Assembly: GCA_035518375.1 (NCBI GenBank)
Contig: DATIXQ010000038.1
Location: 1-59,144 of the forward strand
DNA from: DATJLY01 sp035518375
GTDB lineage: Bacteria; Pseudomonadota; Alphaproteobacteria; ATCC43930; CGMCC-115725
Reading direction: 5' to 3'
Length of the DNA stretch: 59,144 nucleotides
The notes beneath the pieces were generated by a model that was not told the origin of the DNA, made no database searches, and saw only the letters and a list, made by a program, of their open reading frames with translations. The position numbers and the translations under genes are program-made. Each line of letters starts with the position of its first letter. Position 1 is the stretch's first letter. Below are positions 1 through 8,161 of the stretch, one piece after another.

Positions 1-111
1 GCCAACGCCAAGCGCGCGCACGAGTAGCGCGCCATCGGCCGTCGCGGGCTCCGCGACCTCGGTCACCGCGGCCGATCCGGCCCGGCCCGGCAAAACGGTC
101 AAGGCGCGCAT
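1..111 (-). CDS. Zinc-type glucose/alcohol dehydrogenase, N-terminal fragment (runs off left edge)
   Basis: Read on the minus strand from the ATG at 111-109, this frame is open for 37 codons to the window edge. It begins MRALTVLPG and continues to ADGALLVRALGVG. That matches the start of medium-chain dehydrogenases of the glucose 1-dehydrogenase type, whose N-terminus is a short beta strand, then a PGKAGS-like turn, then a P-x-x-DG-x-LLVRA strand leading to the catalytic CGTD. The catalytic cysteine and both zinc sites would lie outside the window, so substrate cannot be judged. No clear ribosome binding site precedes the ATG. The gene lies downstream of the glycosyltransferase gene on the same strand with a 102-base gap holding a small hairpin (122-136). 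The plus-strand reading of the same bases, ending in TAG at 27, looks like a shadow. Confidence 0.75.
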   Translation of the reverse strand, partial: MRALTVLPGRAGSAAVTEVAEPATADGALLVRALGVG

Positions 112-213
112 AACACGAAAACGGCCAAGTCGGCCGATCGTGCCGGTGGGCGACACCCTGCCGCGGGCAGACGGTATCGCGCGCGGGCAGTTAGCCCTTT
201 CGAGCTAGTGGTG

Positions 214-1338
214 CTATTTCGGGCGCCAGGTGAAGACCGACGACACTGCGTAGTTCCACACCACGCCGACGAGCGCGCCGGCAAGCCCGGCGAGCCACCA
301 CGAGTAATTTTCCTCGAACGCGACCGACGCAATGCCGACGCCGGCCACGGCGCCCATCGCGCAGATGGCATAGAACGACAAGAGGCCGGTGAAGAAGCGG
401 TGGCCGCGCAAGCGCTTGTCGCGATAGGTGAAGAGGTTGTTGAGCGCGAAGTTGCTGGTCATGGCAGCGAGCGTGGCGATCGCCTGCGCGACCGGGAACG
501 GCGCCACGATCAGCAGCAGGCGGAGCATCACCAAGTTGACGAAGATGCCCGAGCTGCCGACGGCGCCGAACAGGACGAAGCGGGTCGGCACGAAGCGGCC
601 GAACAGCTTGTCCAAGAGCAGCATCAGATATTCCCACACCACGAGCGTATCGAGCTTGCTCTCGCCGTGGATGCGCTGGCGGAAGCGGTAGGGCAGCTCG
701 CGGAAGCGGAAGGGCTCGGGCGCCGACGCGAAGAGATCGAGCAGGATCTTGAAGCCCTGACCCGAAAGGCGGCGCACGGCACGGTCGAAGGCCTCGCGGC
801 GGATGACGAAGAAGCCGCTCATCGGATCGGTGAGCTCAGCCGAGACGACGAGGTGCGCAAGCCGCGTCGCAACGCCGCTGATGCGCACGCGCTCCTTGTC
901 CCATTCGCCGACCGCGCCGCCATCCATGTAGCGGGAGCCAACGACGATATCGAGGTGCTCGGCCTTGGCCGCCGCCAGCATGCGCGGCAGCAGGGTCTCG
1001 TCGTGCTGCATGTCGGCGTCGATAACGGCGATATAGGGCGCGCTCGTCGCTAGAATGCCCTCGATCACCGCGGTCGAGAGACCGCGCCGTCCGATCCGCT
1101 GCACGCATCGGATGTGCGGATCACGCCGCGCCAGGCGGCGGACCGCCTCGGCGGTACCGTCGGGCGAGTCGTCATCGACATAGATCACTTCCCAGGCGAT
1201 GCCGTCGAGACAAGTGGCAAGCCGCTCGATCAGCGGCTCGACATTGTCGCACTCGTTGAAGCTCGGTACGACCACGGCGAGTTCCACCGCCGCGGTCTCG
1301 GCCCGGGGCGCGCCCGGCGATAGGAAAATCTCGGACAC
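214..1338 (-). CDS. GT2 family glycosyltransferase with C-terminal GtrA membrane domain
   Basis: A 374-residue protein with a family 2 glycosyltransferase domain (about residues 20-230) followed by a GtrA-like multi-helix membrane domain (about 247-370). The GT2 core is visible as VVVPSFNE near residue 22, the acidic YVDDDSPDGT near 53-62 and the DADMQHD metal/nucleotide-binding motif near 107-113. This is the pattern of dolichol/polyprenyl-phosphate mannosyl- or glucosyltransferases. Such proteins move a sugar from a nucleotide donor to a polyprenyl phosphate at the inner membrane, and the GtrA part is thought to help flip the product. The GTG start at 1338 directly follows the TGA of the upstream thioesterase gene, so the two are probably one transcript. 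Donor and acceptor are not predictable here. Confidence 0.88.
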   Translation of the reverse strand: MSEIFLSPGAPRAETAAVELAVVVPSFNECDNVEPLIERLATCLDGIAWEVIYVDDDSPDGTAEAVRRLARRDPHIRCVQRIGRRGLSTAVIEGILATSAPYIAVIDADMQHDETLLPRMLAAAKAEHLDIVVGSRYMDGGAVGEWDKERVRISGVATRLAHLVVSAELTDPMSGFFVIRREAFDRAVRRLSGQGFKILLDLFASAPEPFRFRELPYRFRQRIHGESKLDTLVVWEYLMLLLDKLFGRFVPTRFVLFGAVGSSGIFVNLVMLRLLLIVAPFPVAQAIATLAAMTSNFALNNLFTYRDKRLRGHRFFTGLLSFYAICAMGAVAGVGIASVAFEENYSWWLAGLAGALVGVVWNYAVSSVFTWRPK

Positions 1339-1713
1339 TCAGCCCTTCTTTCCGCCGAGCCTGTCACGGCGCACGATCGCGCGCACGTGGCGGCCTTTCA
1401 TGACGAGCTTGCCGCCCTGGTGCGCCTCGACCTCGAACGTGATGCGGCGGCCCTCGGCGGCGACGATCTTCACATCGGCGACGATCGGGTTGCCGAGGAA
1501 CGCCGCGGCCAGATGGTCGACCTCGACTCGCGTTCCGACAGAGACCTCGCCCTCCTCGACGAAGGGCAGGATGGCGCGATGGCTCGTCTGTTCGAGGAAG
1601 CCGATCAAGGCCGGCGTGCTCACGACCTCGCTGTTGCCGACGACCGCGGCGGTATGCCGCTCCTCGGGCTGGAATTCGAGCGTGTTCGCCCGCCCAAGCG
1701 GGATGTCCTTCAT
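1339..1713 (-). CDS. FlK-like hotdog thioesterase
   Basis: A 124-residue single-domain hotdog protein resembling fluoroacetyl-CoA thioesterase FlK. From the ATG at 1713, the FlK catalytic trio is present with exact family spacing: Thr33, Glu41 eight residues later and His67 a further 26 residues on (FlK uses Thr42, Glu50, His76). The VGTRVEVDHLA stretch around the histidine is also family-typical. An in-frame GTG at 1728 would add five residues; I prefer the ATG. The role is probably hydrolysis of a small acyl-CoA. Fluoroacetyl-CoA specificity itself cannot be claimed, because most family members in non-producers have other or unknown substrates. The stop codon abuts the glycosyltransferase start, implying co-transcription. 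Confidence 0.8.
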   Translation of the reverse strand: MKDIPLGRANTLEFQPEERHTAAVVGNSEVVSTPALIGFLEQTSHRAILPFVEEGEVSVGTRVEVDHLAAAFLGNPIVADVKIVAAEGRRITFEVEAHQGGKLVMKGRHVRAIVRRDRLGGKKG

Positions 1714-1777
1714 CGGGGGTCGCCCCACGCCGTTGCGCGCGCCCTGCTATGCCCCGGGCGCGCGCGTGGCGCAAGCC

Positions 1778-1966
1778 TTACCGTTCGCGGCGCGTCAAAT
1801 CCGCGAGCAGTTTCGTGGCTTCGTCCTTGTCGATCAAGGTGGAGGCGCCGCACCAAGCGCAGGTGAAGAAATTGTTCTCCTGGACCCAGCGGACCGGCCG
1901 CGGAGTCTCGCGTCGGCAGCGCGGACAGGGGAGCGGCAGGGTTTCTTCCGTTTCCTTCATCGGCAA
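1778..1966 (-). CDS. Small zinc-ribbon protein
   Basis: A 62-residue protein with two CxxC knuckles, CPRC near residue 14 and CAWC near residue 36, separated by about 20 residues. This is the layout of a zinc ribbon. The C-terminus is a short charged helix (DKDEATKLLADLTRRER). The fold is the only thing that can be stated; small ribbons of this type are often transcription or RNA-associated, but nothing here shows a partner. It lies upstream of the thioesterase gene on the same strand with a gap of about 64 bases. The start could be Met1 or Met3. Confidence 0.6.
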   Translation of the reverse strand: MPMKETEETLPLPCPRCRRETPRPVRWVQENNFFTCAWCGASTLIDKDEATKLLADLTRRER

Positions 1967-2055
1967 GCCCGAAGCGAGGCGGGACCGGGAGCGTCAACGC
2001 CACCACGGCGGCGAAGTTCATTGCGCGGGTGCGCGGCAAGACGCCACAATCGGCC

Positions 2056-2481
2056 ATGATCAGGGTGACGCGCGACATCGCGTTAGACGAGCGCGCGATC
2101 GAGGAGCGCTTCATCCGCGCCTCGGGTCCCGGCGGCCAGAATGTCAACAAGGTCGCGACCGCAGTGCAGCTCCGCTTTGCCGTGGACGAGGCGGGGCTCG
2201 CGGACACCGTGCGAGCCCGGCTCGAGAAGCTCGCCGGACGGCGGCTCACGCAGGATGGCGTGCTCGTCATCACCGCGGCGCGCTTCCGCTCGCAGGAGCG
2301 CAACCGGGCCGACGCCCTCGAGCGGCTCGTGGCGTTGGTGCGGCGCGCGGCCGAGCCGGTGGCGGCGCGCAAGCCCACGCGCCCCTCCAAGGCGGCGGCC
2401 GAGCGCCGGCGCCGGGAGAAGGCGCTCCACGGCCGGCTGAAACAGCTCCGCGCCGGGCTTCGCCGCGGCGAGTCGGAATAG
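2056..2481 (+). CDS. arfB: Peptidyl-tRNA hydrolase ArfB (stalled-ribosome rescue)
   Basis: A 141-residue protein of the ArfB/YaeJ class. It has the release-factor-like SGPGGQNVNK segment, in which GGQ enters the peptidyl transferase centre and hydrolyses peptidyl-tRNA on ribosomes stalled without a stop codon. The C-terminal tail is rich in Arg and Lys (RRRREKALHGRLKQLRAGLRRG), as expected for the part that threads the empty mRNA channel. I place the start at the ATG at 2056 (MIRVTRDIAL), which matches the family N-terminus. The longer frame from 2029 adds nine unrelated residues. It stands alone between a minus-strand zinc-ribbon gene and the HtrA-like gene. Confidence 0.9.
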   Translation: MIRVTRDIALDERAIEERFIRASGPGGQNVNKVATAVQLRFAVDEAGLADTVRARLEKLAGRRLTQDGVLVITAARFRSQERNRADALERLVALVRRAAEPVAARKPTRPSKAAAERRRREKALHGRLKQLRAGLRRGESE

Positions 2482-2570
2482 CGCTCCCCACCCTTCCGCG
2501 CAGCCGCCGGCATGGCTAGGATGACGACGGAAGCGCGCCACGCTGCACCTCCGACCCGAGGGAGTACCCT

Positions 2571-3548
2571 ATGTCGACCGCGAGCGATTGGGAGATCCCC
2601 GCCCACGCCCAACCCAAGCCGGAGGACTGGTCGTTCGACCTCGACCGCGCGCTCAATTCCGTCCTGATGCTGCGCGCGGCGATCCCGTCCGATGCCTTCA
2701 CCGCCGGCACGCTCGGCACCGAGCGCGGCGGCAACGCCGTCGTGATCCGCGCCGACGGGCTCGTACTGACGATCGGTTATCTCATTACCGAGGCGGACAC
2801 GATCTGGCTCAACACCAATGACGGGCGCGCCGTGCCCGGGCACGTGCTGGCCTACGACCAGGAGACGGGCTTTGGCCTCGTCCAGGCGCTCGGCAAACTC
2901 AACATCCCGCCGCTGCCTTTGGGCCGCTCGGCGCGCGTGCGCGTCGGCGACCGCGCCATCGTCGCCGGCGGCGGCGGACGCCAGCACGCCGTGACGGTGC
3001 GGATCGCGGCGAAACAGGAATTCGCCGGCTACTGGGAATACCTGCTCGACGAGGCGATCTTCACGAGCCCGGCTCATCCCAACTGGGGCGGCGCCGCTCT
3101 CATCGTGAGCGACGGCACGCTCGCCGGAATCGGCTCGCTGCACCTGCAGCAGGCGCGCGAGCACGGGCCGCCCGAGCACCTCAACATGATCGTGCCGATC
3201 GATCTCCTGCCGCCGATCCTCGAGGATCTCACGAAGATCGGCCGCCCCGGCCATCCGCCGCGGCCGTGGCTCGGCCTCTACGCGACGGAGGTCGAGGACA
3301 AGGTGGTGGTGGCGGGCCTTTCCAACACCGGCCCGGCGAAGCGCGCCGGCCTCAAGATGGGCGACATCCTCCTCGCCGTCGGCGGCGACGAGATCAAGGA
3401 CCTGGCCTCGCTCTACCGCGGCATCTGGCGCGCGGGCTCGGCCGGGTCCAAGGTGCAGATGCTCGTCTATCGCGACGGGCGCACCATCGACCTCGACGTG
3501 AAATCGGCCGACCGCAGCAGTTTTCTGAAAAGCCCAAGTCTGCACTGA
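2571..3548 (+). CDS. HtrA-like (S1C) protein with PDZ domain, predicted catalytically dead
   Basis: A 325-residue protein with a trypsin-like S1C domain (about residues 25-220) and a C-terminal PDZ domain (about 228-315, with PWLGL and GPAKRAGLKMGDILLAVGG). The fold-defining strands align well with DegP/DegQ proteases, but all three catalytic positions differ. The LTNNHVV histidine is Tyr70 (LTIGYLI), the TDLA aspartate is Gly100 (ETGFGL), and the nucleophile in NSGG is Trp172 (NWGG). No signal peptide or membrane segment is visible, so it may be cytoplasmic. It is most likely a pseudoprotease acting as a binding or scaffold protein. I see no frameshift, so the residue changes look evolved rather than due to sequencing error. 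Confidence 0.82.
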   Translation: MSTASDWEIPAHAQPKPEDWSFDLDRALNSVLMLRAAIPSDAFTAGTLGTERGGNAVVIRADGLVLTIGYLITEADTIWLNTNDGRAVPGHVLAYDQETGFGLVQALGKLNIPPLPLGRSARVRVGDRAIVAGGGGRQHAVTVRIAAKQEFAGYWEYLLDEAIFTSPAHPNWGGAALIVSDGTLAGIGSLHLQQAREHGPPEHLNMIVPIDLLPPILEDLTKIGRPGHPPRPWLGLYATEVEDKVVVAGLSNTGPAKRAGLKMGDILLAVGGDEIKDLASLYRGIWRAGSAGSKVQMLVYRDGRTIDLDVKSADRSSFLKSPSLH

Positions 3549-3563
3549 GGCGGCGGGCGTCCG

Positions 3564-4910
3564 TCAGGCCGTCTGCGCCGGCGCCGGGGCGGGCGCAGGC
3601 TGCTCGCCGAAGATCGCACGAGCCTTGTCGGCATCGGCGAGGTTGGCGCCGTTCAAATCGGCGCGCGTCAGGTCGGCATTATCGAGATTCGAGCGCGACA
3701 GGTCGGCGCCCGCGAGCTTCGCGTGATTGAGGCGCGCGCCATCGAGATTGGCGCCCCCCAATTTCGCGCCCTCGAGGTTGGCGGGATAGTCGAACTTGCC
3801 GTTGCCGACATTGTCGAGTGGCGAGAGGTTGGCGCGGACGAGCGACGCGCCGGCAAGATGCGCGCGTACGAGCTTGGCACCCCGCAGGTCGGCGCGATCA
3901 AGCTGGGCGCCGCGCAGATCGGCAAGCGACAGATCGCACATCGCAAGCGAGGCGCGTGACAGATCGGCGCCGCGCAGCACGGCGCGCGCGAGATTGGCGA
4001 GCGCGAGATTGGCGGCGCGCAGGTCGCGGCCGGCGAGATCGCATCCGGTCAGGACGGCGCGGCGGCCGCTCTTGCCCTTGCTGTCGAGCCAGAGAGCATG
4101 GAGGCGCAGCACCTCTCGCATGTCTTCGGGCGAGATCGCTCGCAGATCGTCGCCCGTGAGCTGGAGGAACTTCGCCGCCTGCAGGTTCTTCGGATCAACG
4201 ACCGCGCCGCTGATGTCGACGTCGCGGAGCTGGGCGCCGGCGAGCTTTGCCTCGGTCAGCACCGCGCCGCGCAATGTCGCGCCGTCGAGATCGGCGCCGG
4301 CGAGATTGGCGCGCTCGAGCACCGCGCCCGTCAAGTCGACGCCGCGCAGATCGGCGCCGGCGAGATCGACGTCGCGCAGGATCGCGTCGGTGAGGTTGGC
4401 GCGCACGCACGATGCTTCCGACATTTTCGCGCCGGAAAGGTCGGCGTCCTTCGCCTCGACCGAGCAAAGATCGGTCTTCGTGTTCTCCATAACCTTGTTC
4501 TGCCCGCTCCCCTCTTCGGCAAAGCGCATCACGAGCGCCTTGCGCAGGTCGGCGCGCGGCAGGCGCGCGCGATTCATCTGCGCGCCGCGCAAGCAGCTGC
4601 CGCGCAGATCGGCGTCGGAAAGATCGGCGTTGTTGAGATTGGCGACGCGCAGATCGGCGCCGAAAAGATTCGCGTTCTTGAGCCGCGCGTTGCTCAGGAT
4701 CGTGCGCTGAAGCCGCGCGCCAGTGAGATCGGCGCCGGAGAGATCCTGGCCCGAAAGATCGGCGGCGGAGAGATCGTAATAGGCGAGAACCGCGCGGCGG
4801 CCACCCTGCTTTTCCGCAAGGTAGCGCTCATGCAGTTGCAAGACCTGTCGTAACTCCTGGGAATTTAGGTGGCGCATCTCCTCGCGCGGGCCCTCGCCCA
4901 ATTCCGTCAT
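3564..4910 (-). CDS. Pentapeptide-repeat protein with two duplicated modules
   Basis: A 448-residue protein made largely of A(D/N)LxG/xA pentapeptide repeats, which fold into a right-handed quadrilateral beta-helix. The protein is an internal duplication. Near residues 18-42 and again near 262-287 there is a helical leader of the form LR(Q/E)VL-x-LH-x-x-x-L followed by GRRAVL, and each leader introduces a long repeat block. Two non-repeat insertions interrupt the helix, near residues 120-145 (with GSGQNK) and near 370 (LDNVGNGKFDYP). There is no signal peptide. The function is unknown: some family members mimic DNA and protect gyrase, but nothing here identifies a target. The ATG at 4910 is preferred over a GTG at 4931. 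Confidence 0.85.
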   Translation of the reverse strand: MTELGEGPREEMRHLNSQELRQVLQLHERYLAEKQGGRRAVLAYYDLSAADLSGQDLSGADLTGARLQRTILSNARLKNANLFGADLRVANLNNADLSDADLRGSCLRGAQMNRARLPRADLRKALVMRFAEEGSGQNKVMENTKTDLCSVEAKDADLSGAKMSEASCVRANLTDAILRDVDLAGADLRGVDLTGAVLERANLAGADLDGATLRGAVLTEAKLAGAQLRDVDISGAVVDPKNLQAAKFLQLTGDDLRAISPEDMREVLRLHALWLDSKGKSGRRAVLTGCDLAGRDLRAANLALANLARAVLRGADLSRASLAMCDLSLADLRGAQLDRADLRGAKLVRAHLAGASLVRANLSPLDNVGNGKFDYPANLEGAKLGGANLDGARLNHAKLAGADLSRSNLDNADLTRADLNGANLADADKARAIFGEQPAPAPAPAQTA

Positions 4911-5037
4911 GGTGCGATTAGAGCCCTTCACCGGTTACGAAATTGCTAAGTAAAAGCCTTGGATTTTAGGGACTTTTTCGGCATCGCACAGACGCAGCCG
5001 AAGGCGCCGCAAAGAGCCGCAAAGAATGGTGAAGAAA

Positions 5038-5057
5038 TGACGGTCACGAGACCGTCA
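5038..5057 (-). terminator. Probable intrinsic terminator after the DHDPS-family gene
   Basis: A perfect 8-bp inverted repeat (TGACGGTC, 4-base loop, GACCGTCA) lies 20 bases past the stop codon of the minus-strand lyase gene. On that strand it is followed by a T-rich run (TTTCTTC). The U-tract is interrupted, so termination may be only partial. Confidence 0.5.
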
Positions 5058-5076
5058 CATATACGGAGAGCGCCGC

Positions 5077-5997
5077 TCAGGCCGCCTTTTGCAGCACGTC
5101 CCGCATCTGCGGCAGGTCTCTGAGGCGGGCTGCAAGCTCGGCACGCTGTGCCGGCGCGAGCGGACGGTTGGGCGGCAGGAGGATGCGCCAGGACGGATCG
5201 CCGGTCATGAGCGCCATCACTTCTTTCAGCGCCGCTTGCAGCGGATAGGACTGGAACACGAGCCGCACGTCGGTGAGAGCGCTTTGCAAGCCGTCGGCCG
5301 CGGGGCGTTGCCATTCGACATAGACCGGACGCGCCAGCGGTGCCGTGATGTTGGTCGAGGCCGAGATACAGCCGACGCCGCCCGCGCGCAGGTTCGCAAG
5401 CAGGAACTCCTCGCTGCCCGAGAAGACGCCGAAGCCCGGGAATTCGCGCAGGAAAGTGGCCGAGACCTGCCAGTCCCCGGAACTGTCCTTGAGGCCCGCG
5501 ATCGTGTCGCCATAGGCGCGCTTCAGCCGCGCCACGAGCGGTACGGTGATCGGCACGGTCGAAAGCTGCGGGAAGTGGTAGAGATAAAGTTTGAGGCGCG
5601 CGTCGCCGATACGCTCGATCACCTCGGAGAAGAAGGCGAAGAGCCCGTCCTCGCTCGGATTCTTGTAGTAGAAAGGCGGCAGGAGGAGGGCGCCGCCGCC
5701 GCCAGCCTCGACGACCGCCCGCGTCACCGTCAGCGCGTCGGCGAGCGCGCACGAGCCTGCGCCGAAGATGCAATTCTGAAGCGGCACGCCGCCGGCGCGC
5801 GCCGCTTCGACGAGCTTGAGCCGTTGCGCCACCGACAGCGAGTTCGCCTCGCCCGTCGTGCCCAAGGGCGCGAGCCCGTCGCAGCCATTCGCCAGGAGCC
5901 ACTTGCAGTGGCGCACGAAGCGATCGAGATCGGGCTCGAGCTGGTCCGTGAACGGCGTCAGCACCGCGGCATAAACGCCGCGCAGTTTCTCGGCCAT
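5077..5997 (-). CDS. Dihydrodipicolinate synthase family lyase/aldolase
   Basis: A 306-residue TIM-barrel class I aldolase. The GTTGE phosphate/carboxylate loop is present near residue 47. The YLYHFP tyrosine motif lies near residue 140 and the Schiff-base lysine in IAGLKDSSGD near 165, so the protein should form a lysine-pyruvate imine. It is not an obvious DapA: the lysine pathway context is absent and the C-terminal half is divergent. The family includes N-acetylneuraminate, 2-keto-3-deoxygluconate and related 2-keto acid aldolases. It is divergent (96-base gap) from a class II aldolase/SDR fusion, which suggests sugar or sugar-acid catabolism. The start is the ATG at 5997 (MAEKLRGVYAA); the frame extends upstream but lacks homology there. 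Confidence 0.85.
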   Translation of the reverse strand: MAEKLRGVYAAVLTPFTDQLEPDLDRFVRHCKWLLANGCDGLAPLGTTGEANSLSVAQRLKLVEAARAGGVPLQNCIFGAGSCALADALTVTRAVVEAGGGGALLLPPFYYKNPSEDGLFAFFSEVIERIGDARLKLYLYHFPQLSTVPITVPLVARLKRAYGDTIAGLKDSSGDWQVSATFLREFPGFGVFSGSEEFLLANLRAGGVGCISASTNITAPLARPVYVEWQRPAADGLQSALTDVRLVFQSYPLQAALKEVMALMTGDPSWRILLPPNRPLAPAQRAELAARLRDLPQMRDVLQKAA

Positions 5998-6093
5998 GGA
6001 TCGCTCCCAACGCTGTGCGGCGCGATGGTACGGCCGAATTCCCGCAAGCGGAACCACATTCCGAAGGGCCCGCGCGCGGCCTATGATGCGGCC

Positions 6094-8154
6094 ATGCAGA
6101 GCGCATGGACCGAGCGCGACGCCGACGCGATCGTCGCTCATTACGGCGCCAAGGGCGTGGCGGCCGATCTCGCGCTGCGCGTCTATAGCGCACGGCTTTT
6201 GGGCCGCGACAAGCGGCTCGTCCTGCACGGCGGCGGCAACAGCTCGCTCAAGACGCGGCTCCCCGACCTCATGGGCGAGGAGAGCGAGGTGCTGTGCGTC
6301 AAGGGCAGCGGCTGGGACATGGCCGACATCGAGCCCGCCGGATTGCCGGCGGTGCGGCTCGGCAATCTCCTGAAGCTGCGCCGGCTCGAGGCGCTTTCGG
6401 ACGAGGACATGGTGCGCGCGCAGCGCGCCAACCTCATCGACCCGATGGCGCCCAACCCGTCAGTCGAGACGCTGCTGCACGCGTTCCTGCCGCACCGCTA
6501 TGTCGATCACACGCACGCGACCGCCGTCCTCAGCATCGCCGACCAGCCGGACGGGGCCGAGCGCTGCATCGAGCTTTATGGCGGCCGCCTCGCGCTCGTG
6601 CCCTACATCATGCCGGGGTTCCTGCTCGCGAAGAAGGCGGCTGAGATCTACGAGGCCGAGCCCGAGGTCGAGGGGCTCGTGCTGCTGAAGCACGGGATTT
6701 TCACCTTCGGCGAGTCGGCCCGGCAATCCTACGAGCGCATGATCGATGCCGTGACGATGGCCGAGGAGCGGCTTGCGCGGCAGAAGAATGTCGTCTTCAT
6801 CGCACGCGCGCTGCCGCAGAGGGTCGCGCCCGTCGAAGATGTCGCGCCCATTCTGCGCGGCGCCGCAAGCCGCAAGGTCGCGAAGGAGGATGGCGCCTAT
6901 CTCCGCCTCGTCATGGATTATCGCACCGGCCCGGCGATCCTCGATTATGTCAACGGCGCCGAGCTCGCGCGCTACGCCGGCGAAGGCGTGGTGACGCCCG
7001 ACCACACGATCCGCACCAAGAACTATCCGCTGATCGTGCCGCCGCCCGAAACGGGGCGGCTCGACGACTTCGCGCGCGCCGCGCGCGATGCGGCGGCGAA
7101 GTTCATGGCCGACTACGAGGCCTATTTCCGCCGCCACAATGCCGGCCACACGCCGCCCAAGATCATGCTCGACCCGTTGCCGCGCGTGATCCTCGCGCCG
7201 GGGCTCGGCCTCTTCGGCCTCGGCCGCAGCGCCAAGGACGCCGCCGTCGCGGCGGACATCGCCGAGAACGCGATCGAGACCATAACGGGCGCTGAATCCG
7301 TGGGCCGCTTTCAATCGCTCTCGCCGGCCGAACTCTTCGAGATGGAATATTGGTCGCTCGAACAGGCGAAGCTCGGCACGGCGCAGGACAAGAAGCTGCA
7401 AGGACAGATCGCGGCGATCAGCGGCGGCGCCGGCGCGATCGGGCTTGCGACCGCGCGGGCCCTCATGCGCGAGGGCGCCGAGGTGGCGCTGCTCGACAGC
7501 GATGCGGCGAAGGCCGCGGCCGCCGCGAAATCGCTCGGCGGCCGCGTGCTCGCGGTAGCGTGCGACGTCACCGACGAGGCTTCGGTCAAGGCCGCGTTCG
7601 CCCGCGTGGTCGAGCGCTTCGGCGGCCTCGACATCCTCGTCTCGAACGCGGGTGCGGCGTGGCAGGGCAGGATCGGCGAGGTTCCCGAAGCGGTGCTGAG
7701 GCAAAGCTTCGAGATCAATTTCTTCGCGCACCAGCGCGTGGCGCAAGCCGCCGTGCGCATCATGATGAAGCAGAAGACGGGCGGCGCGCTCCTCTTCAAC
7801 GTGTCGAAGCAGGCGGTCAATCCCGGCCCCGAGTTCGGACCCTATGGCCTGCCCAAGGCCGCGACCTTGTTCCTCGTGCGGCAATACGCGCTCGACTACG
7901 GCGCCGACGGCATCCGCGCCAATGCCGTCAACGCCGACCGCGTGCGCAGCGGTCTCCTCACCCCCGACATGATCGCGTCGCGCGCCAAGGCACGGGGGCT
8001 GAGCGAAGAGCAGTACATGACCGGCAATCTCCTTCATCGCGAGGTCACGGCCGAGGACGTGGCCGAGGCGTTCCTCCATCATGCCGTCGCGCTCAAGACG
8101 ACGGGCGACGTGACCACAGTCGACGGCGGCAACATCGCCGCGGCCTTGCGCTGA
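6094..8154 (+). CDS. Bifunctional class II aldolase / short-chain dehydrogenase
   Basis: A 686-residue fusion. The N-terminal class II aldolase-like domain (about residues 1-420) carries zinc-ligand-type histidines in VDHTHATAV and LLKHGIF. The C-terminal SDR domain (about 437-686) carries a GGAGAIG dinucleotide loop, an NAG motif and an YGLPK active site. This architecture is that of the RhaD-type rhamnulose-1-phosphate aldolase/lactaldehyde dehydrogenase family. It would cleave a ketose phosphate to a triose phosphate and lactaldehyde, then oxidise the aldehyde. No rhamnose isomerase or kinase gene is nearby, so the sugar is uncertain. The ATG at 6094 is chosen because homology begins there. 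The next gene follows after 7 bases. Confidence 0.88.
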   Translation: MQSAWTERDADAIVAHYGAKGVAADLALRVYSARLLGRDKRLVLHGGGNSSLKTRLPDLMGEESEVLCVKGSGWDMADIEPAGLPAVRLGNLLKLRRLEALSDEDMVRAQRANLIDPMAPNPSVETLLHAFLPHRYVDHTHATAVLSIADQPDGAERCIELYGGRLALVPYIMPGFLLAKKAAEIYEAEPEVEGLVLLKHGIFTFGESARQSYERMIDAVTMAEERLARQKNVVFIARALPQRVAPVEDVAPILRGAASRKVAKEDGAYLRLVMDYRTGPAILDYVNGAELARYAGEGVVTPDHTIRTKNYPLIVPPPETGRLDDFARAARDAAAKFMADYEAYFRRHNAGHTPPKIMLDPLPRVILAPGLGLFGLGRSAKDAAVAADIAENAIETITGAESVGRFQSLSPAELFEMEYWSLEQAKLGTAQDKKLQGQIAAISGGAGAIGLATARALMREGAEVALLDSDAAKAAAAAKSLGGRVLAVACDVTDEASVKAAFARVVERFGGLDILVSNAGAAWQGRIGEVPEAVLRQSFEINFFAHQRVAQAAVRIMMKQKTGGALLFNVSKQAVNPGPEFGPYGLPKAATLFLVRQYALDYGADGIRANAVNADRVRSGLLTPDMIASRAKARGLSEEQYMTGNLLHREVTAEDVAEAFLHHAVALKTTGDVTTVDGGNIAAALR

Positions 8155-8161
8155 CGCTGCC

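Noticed and set aside
1..27. Plus-strand reading frame ending in TAG at position 27, as the tail of an upstream gene
   Set aside because: The minus strand of the same bases gives a convincing dehydrogenase N-terminus, so the plus-strand frame is probably a shadow.
1710..3545. 611-codon minus-strand open frame
   Set aside because: It lies opposite arfB and the HtrA-like gene, has Arg/Ala/Gly-rich composition without domains, and is a typical high-G+C antisense shadow.
3723..4853. Plus-strand frames rich in repeats opposite the pentapeptide gene
   Set aside because: Their repeats only mirror the pentapeptide DNA period.
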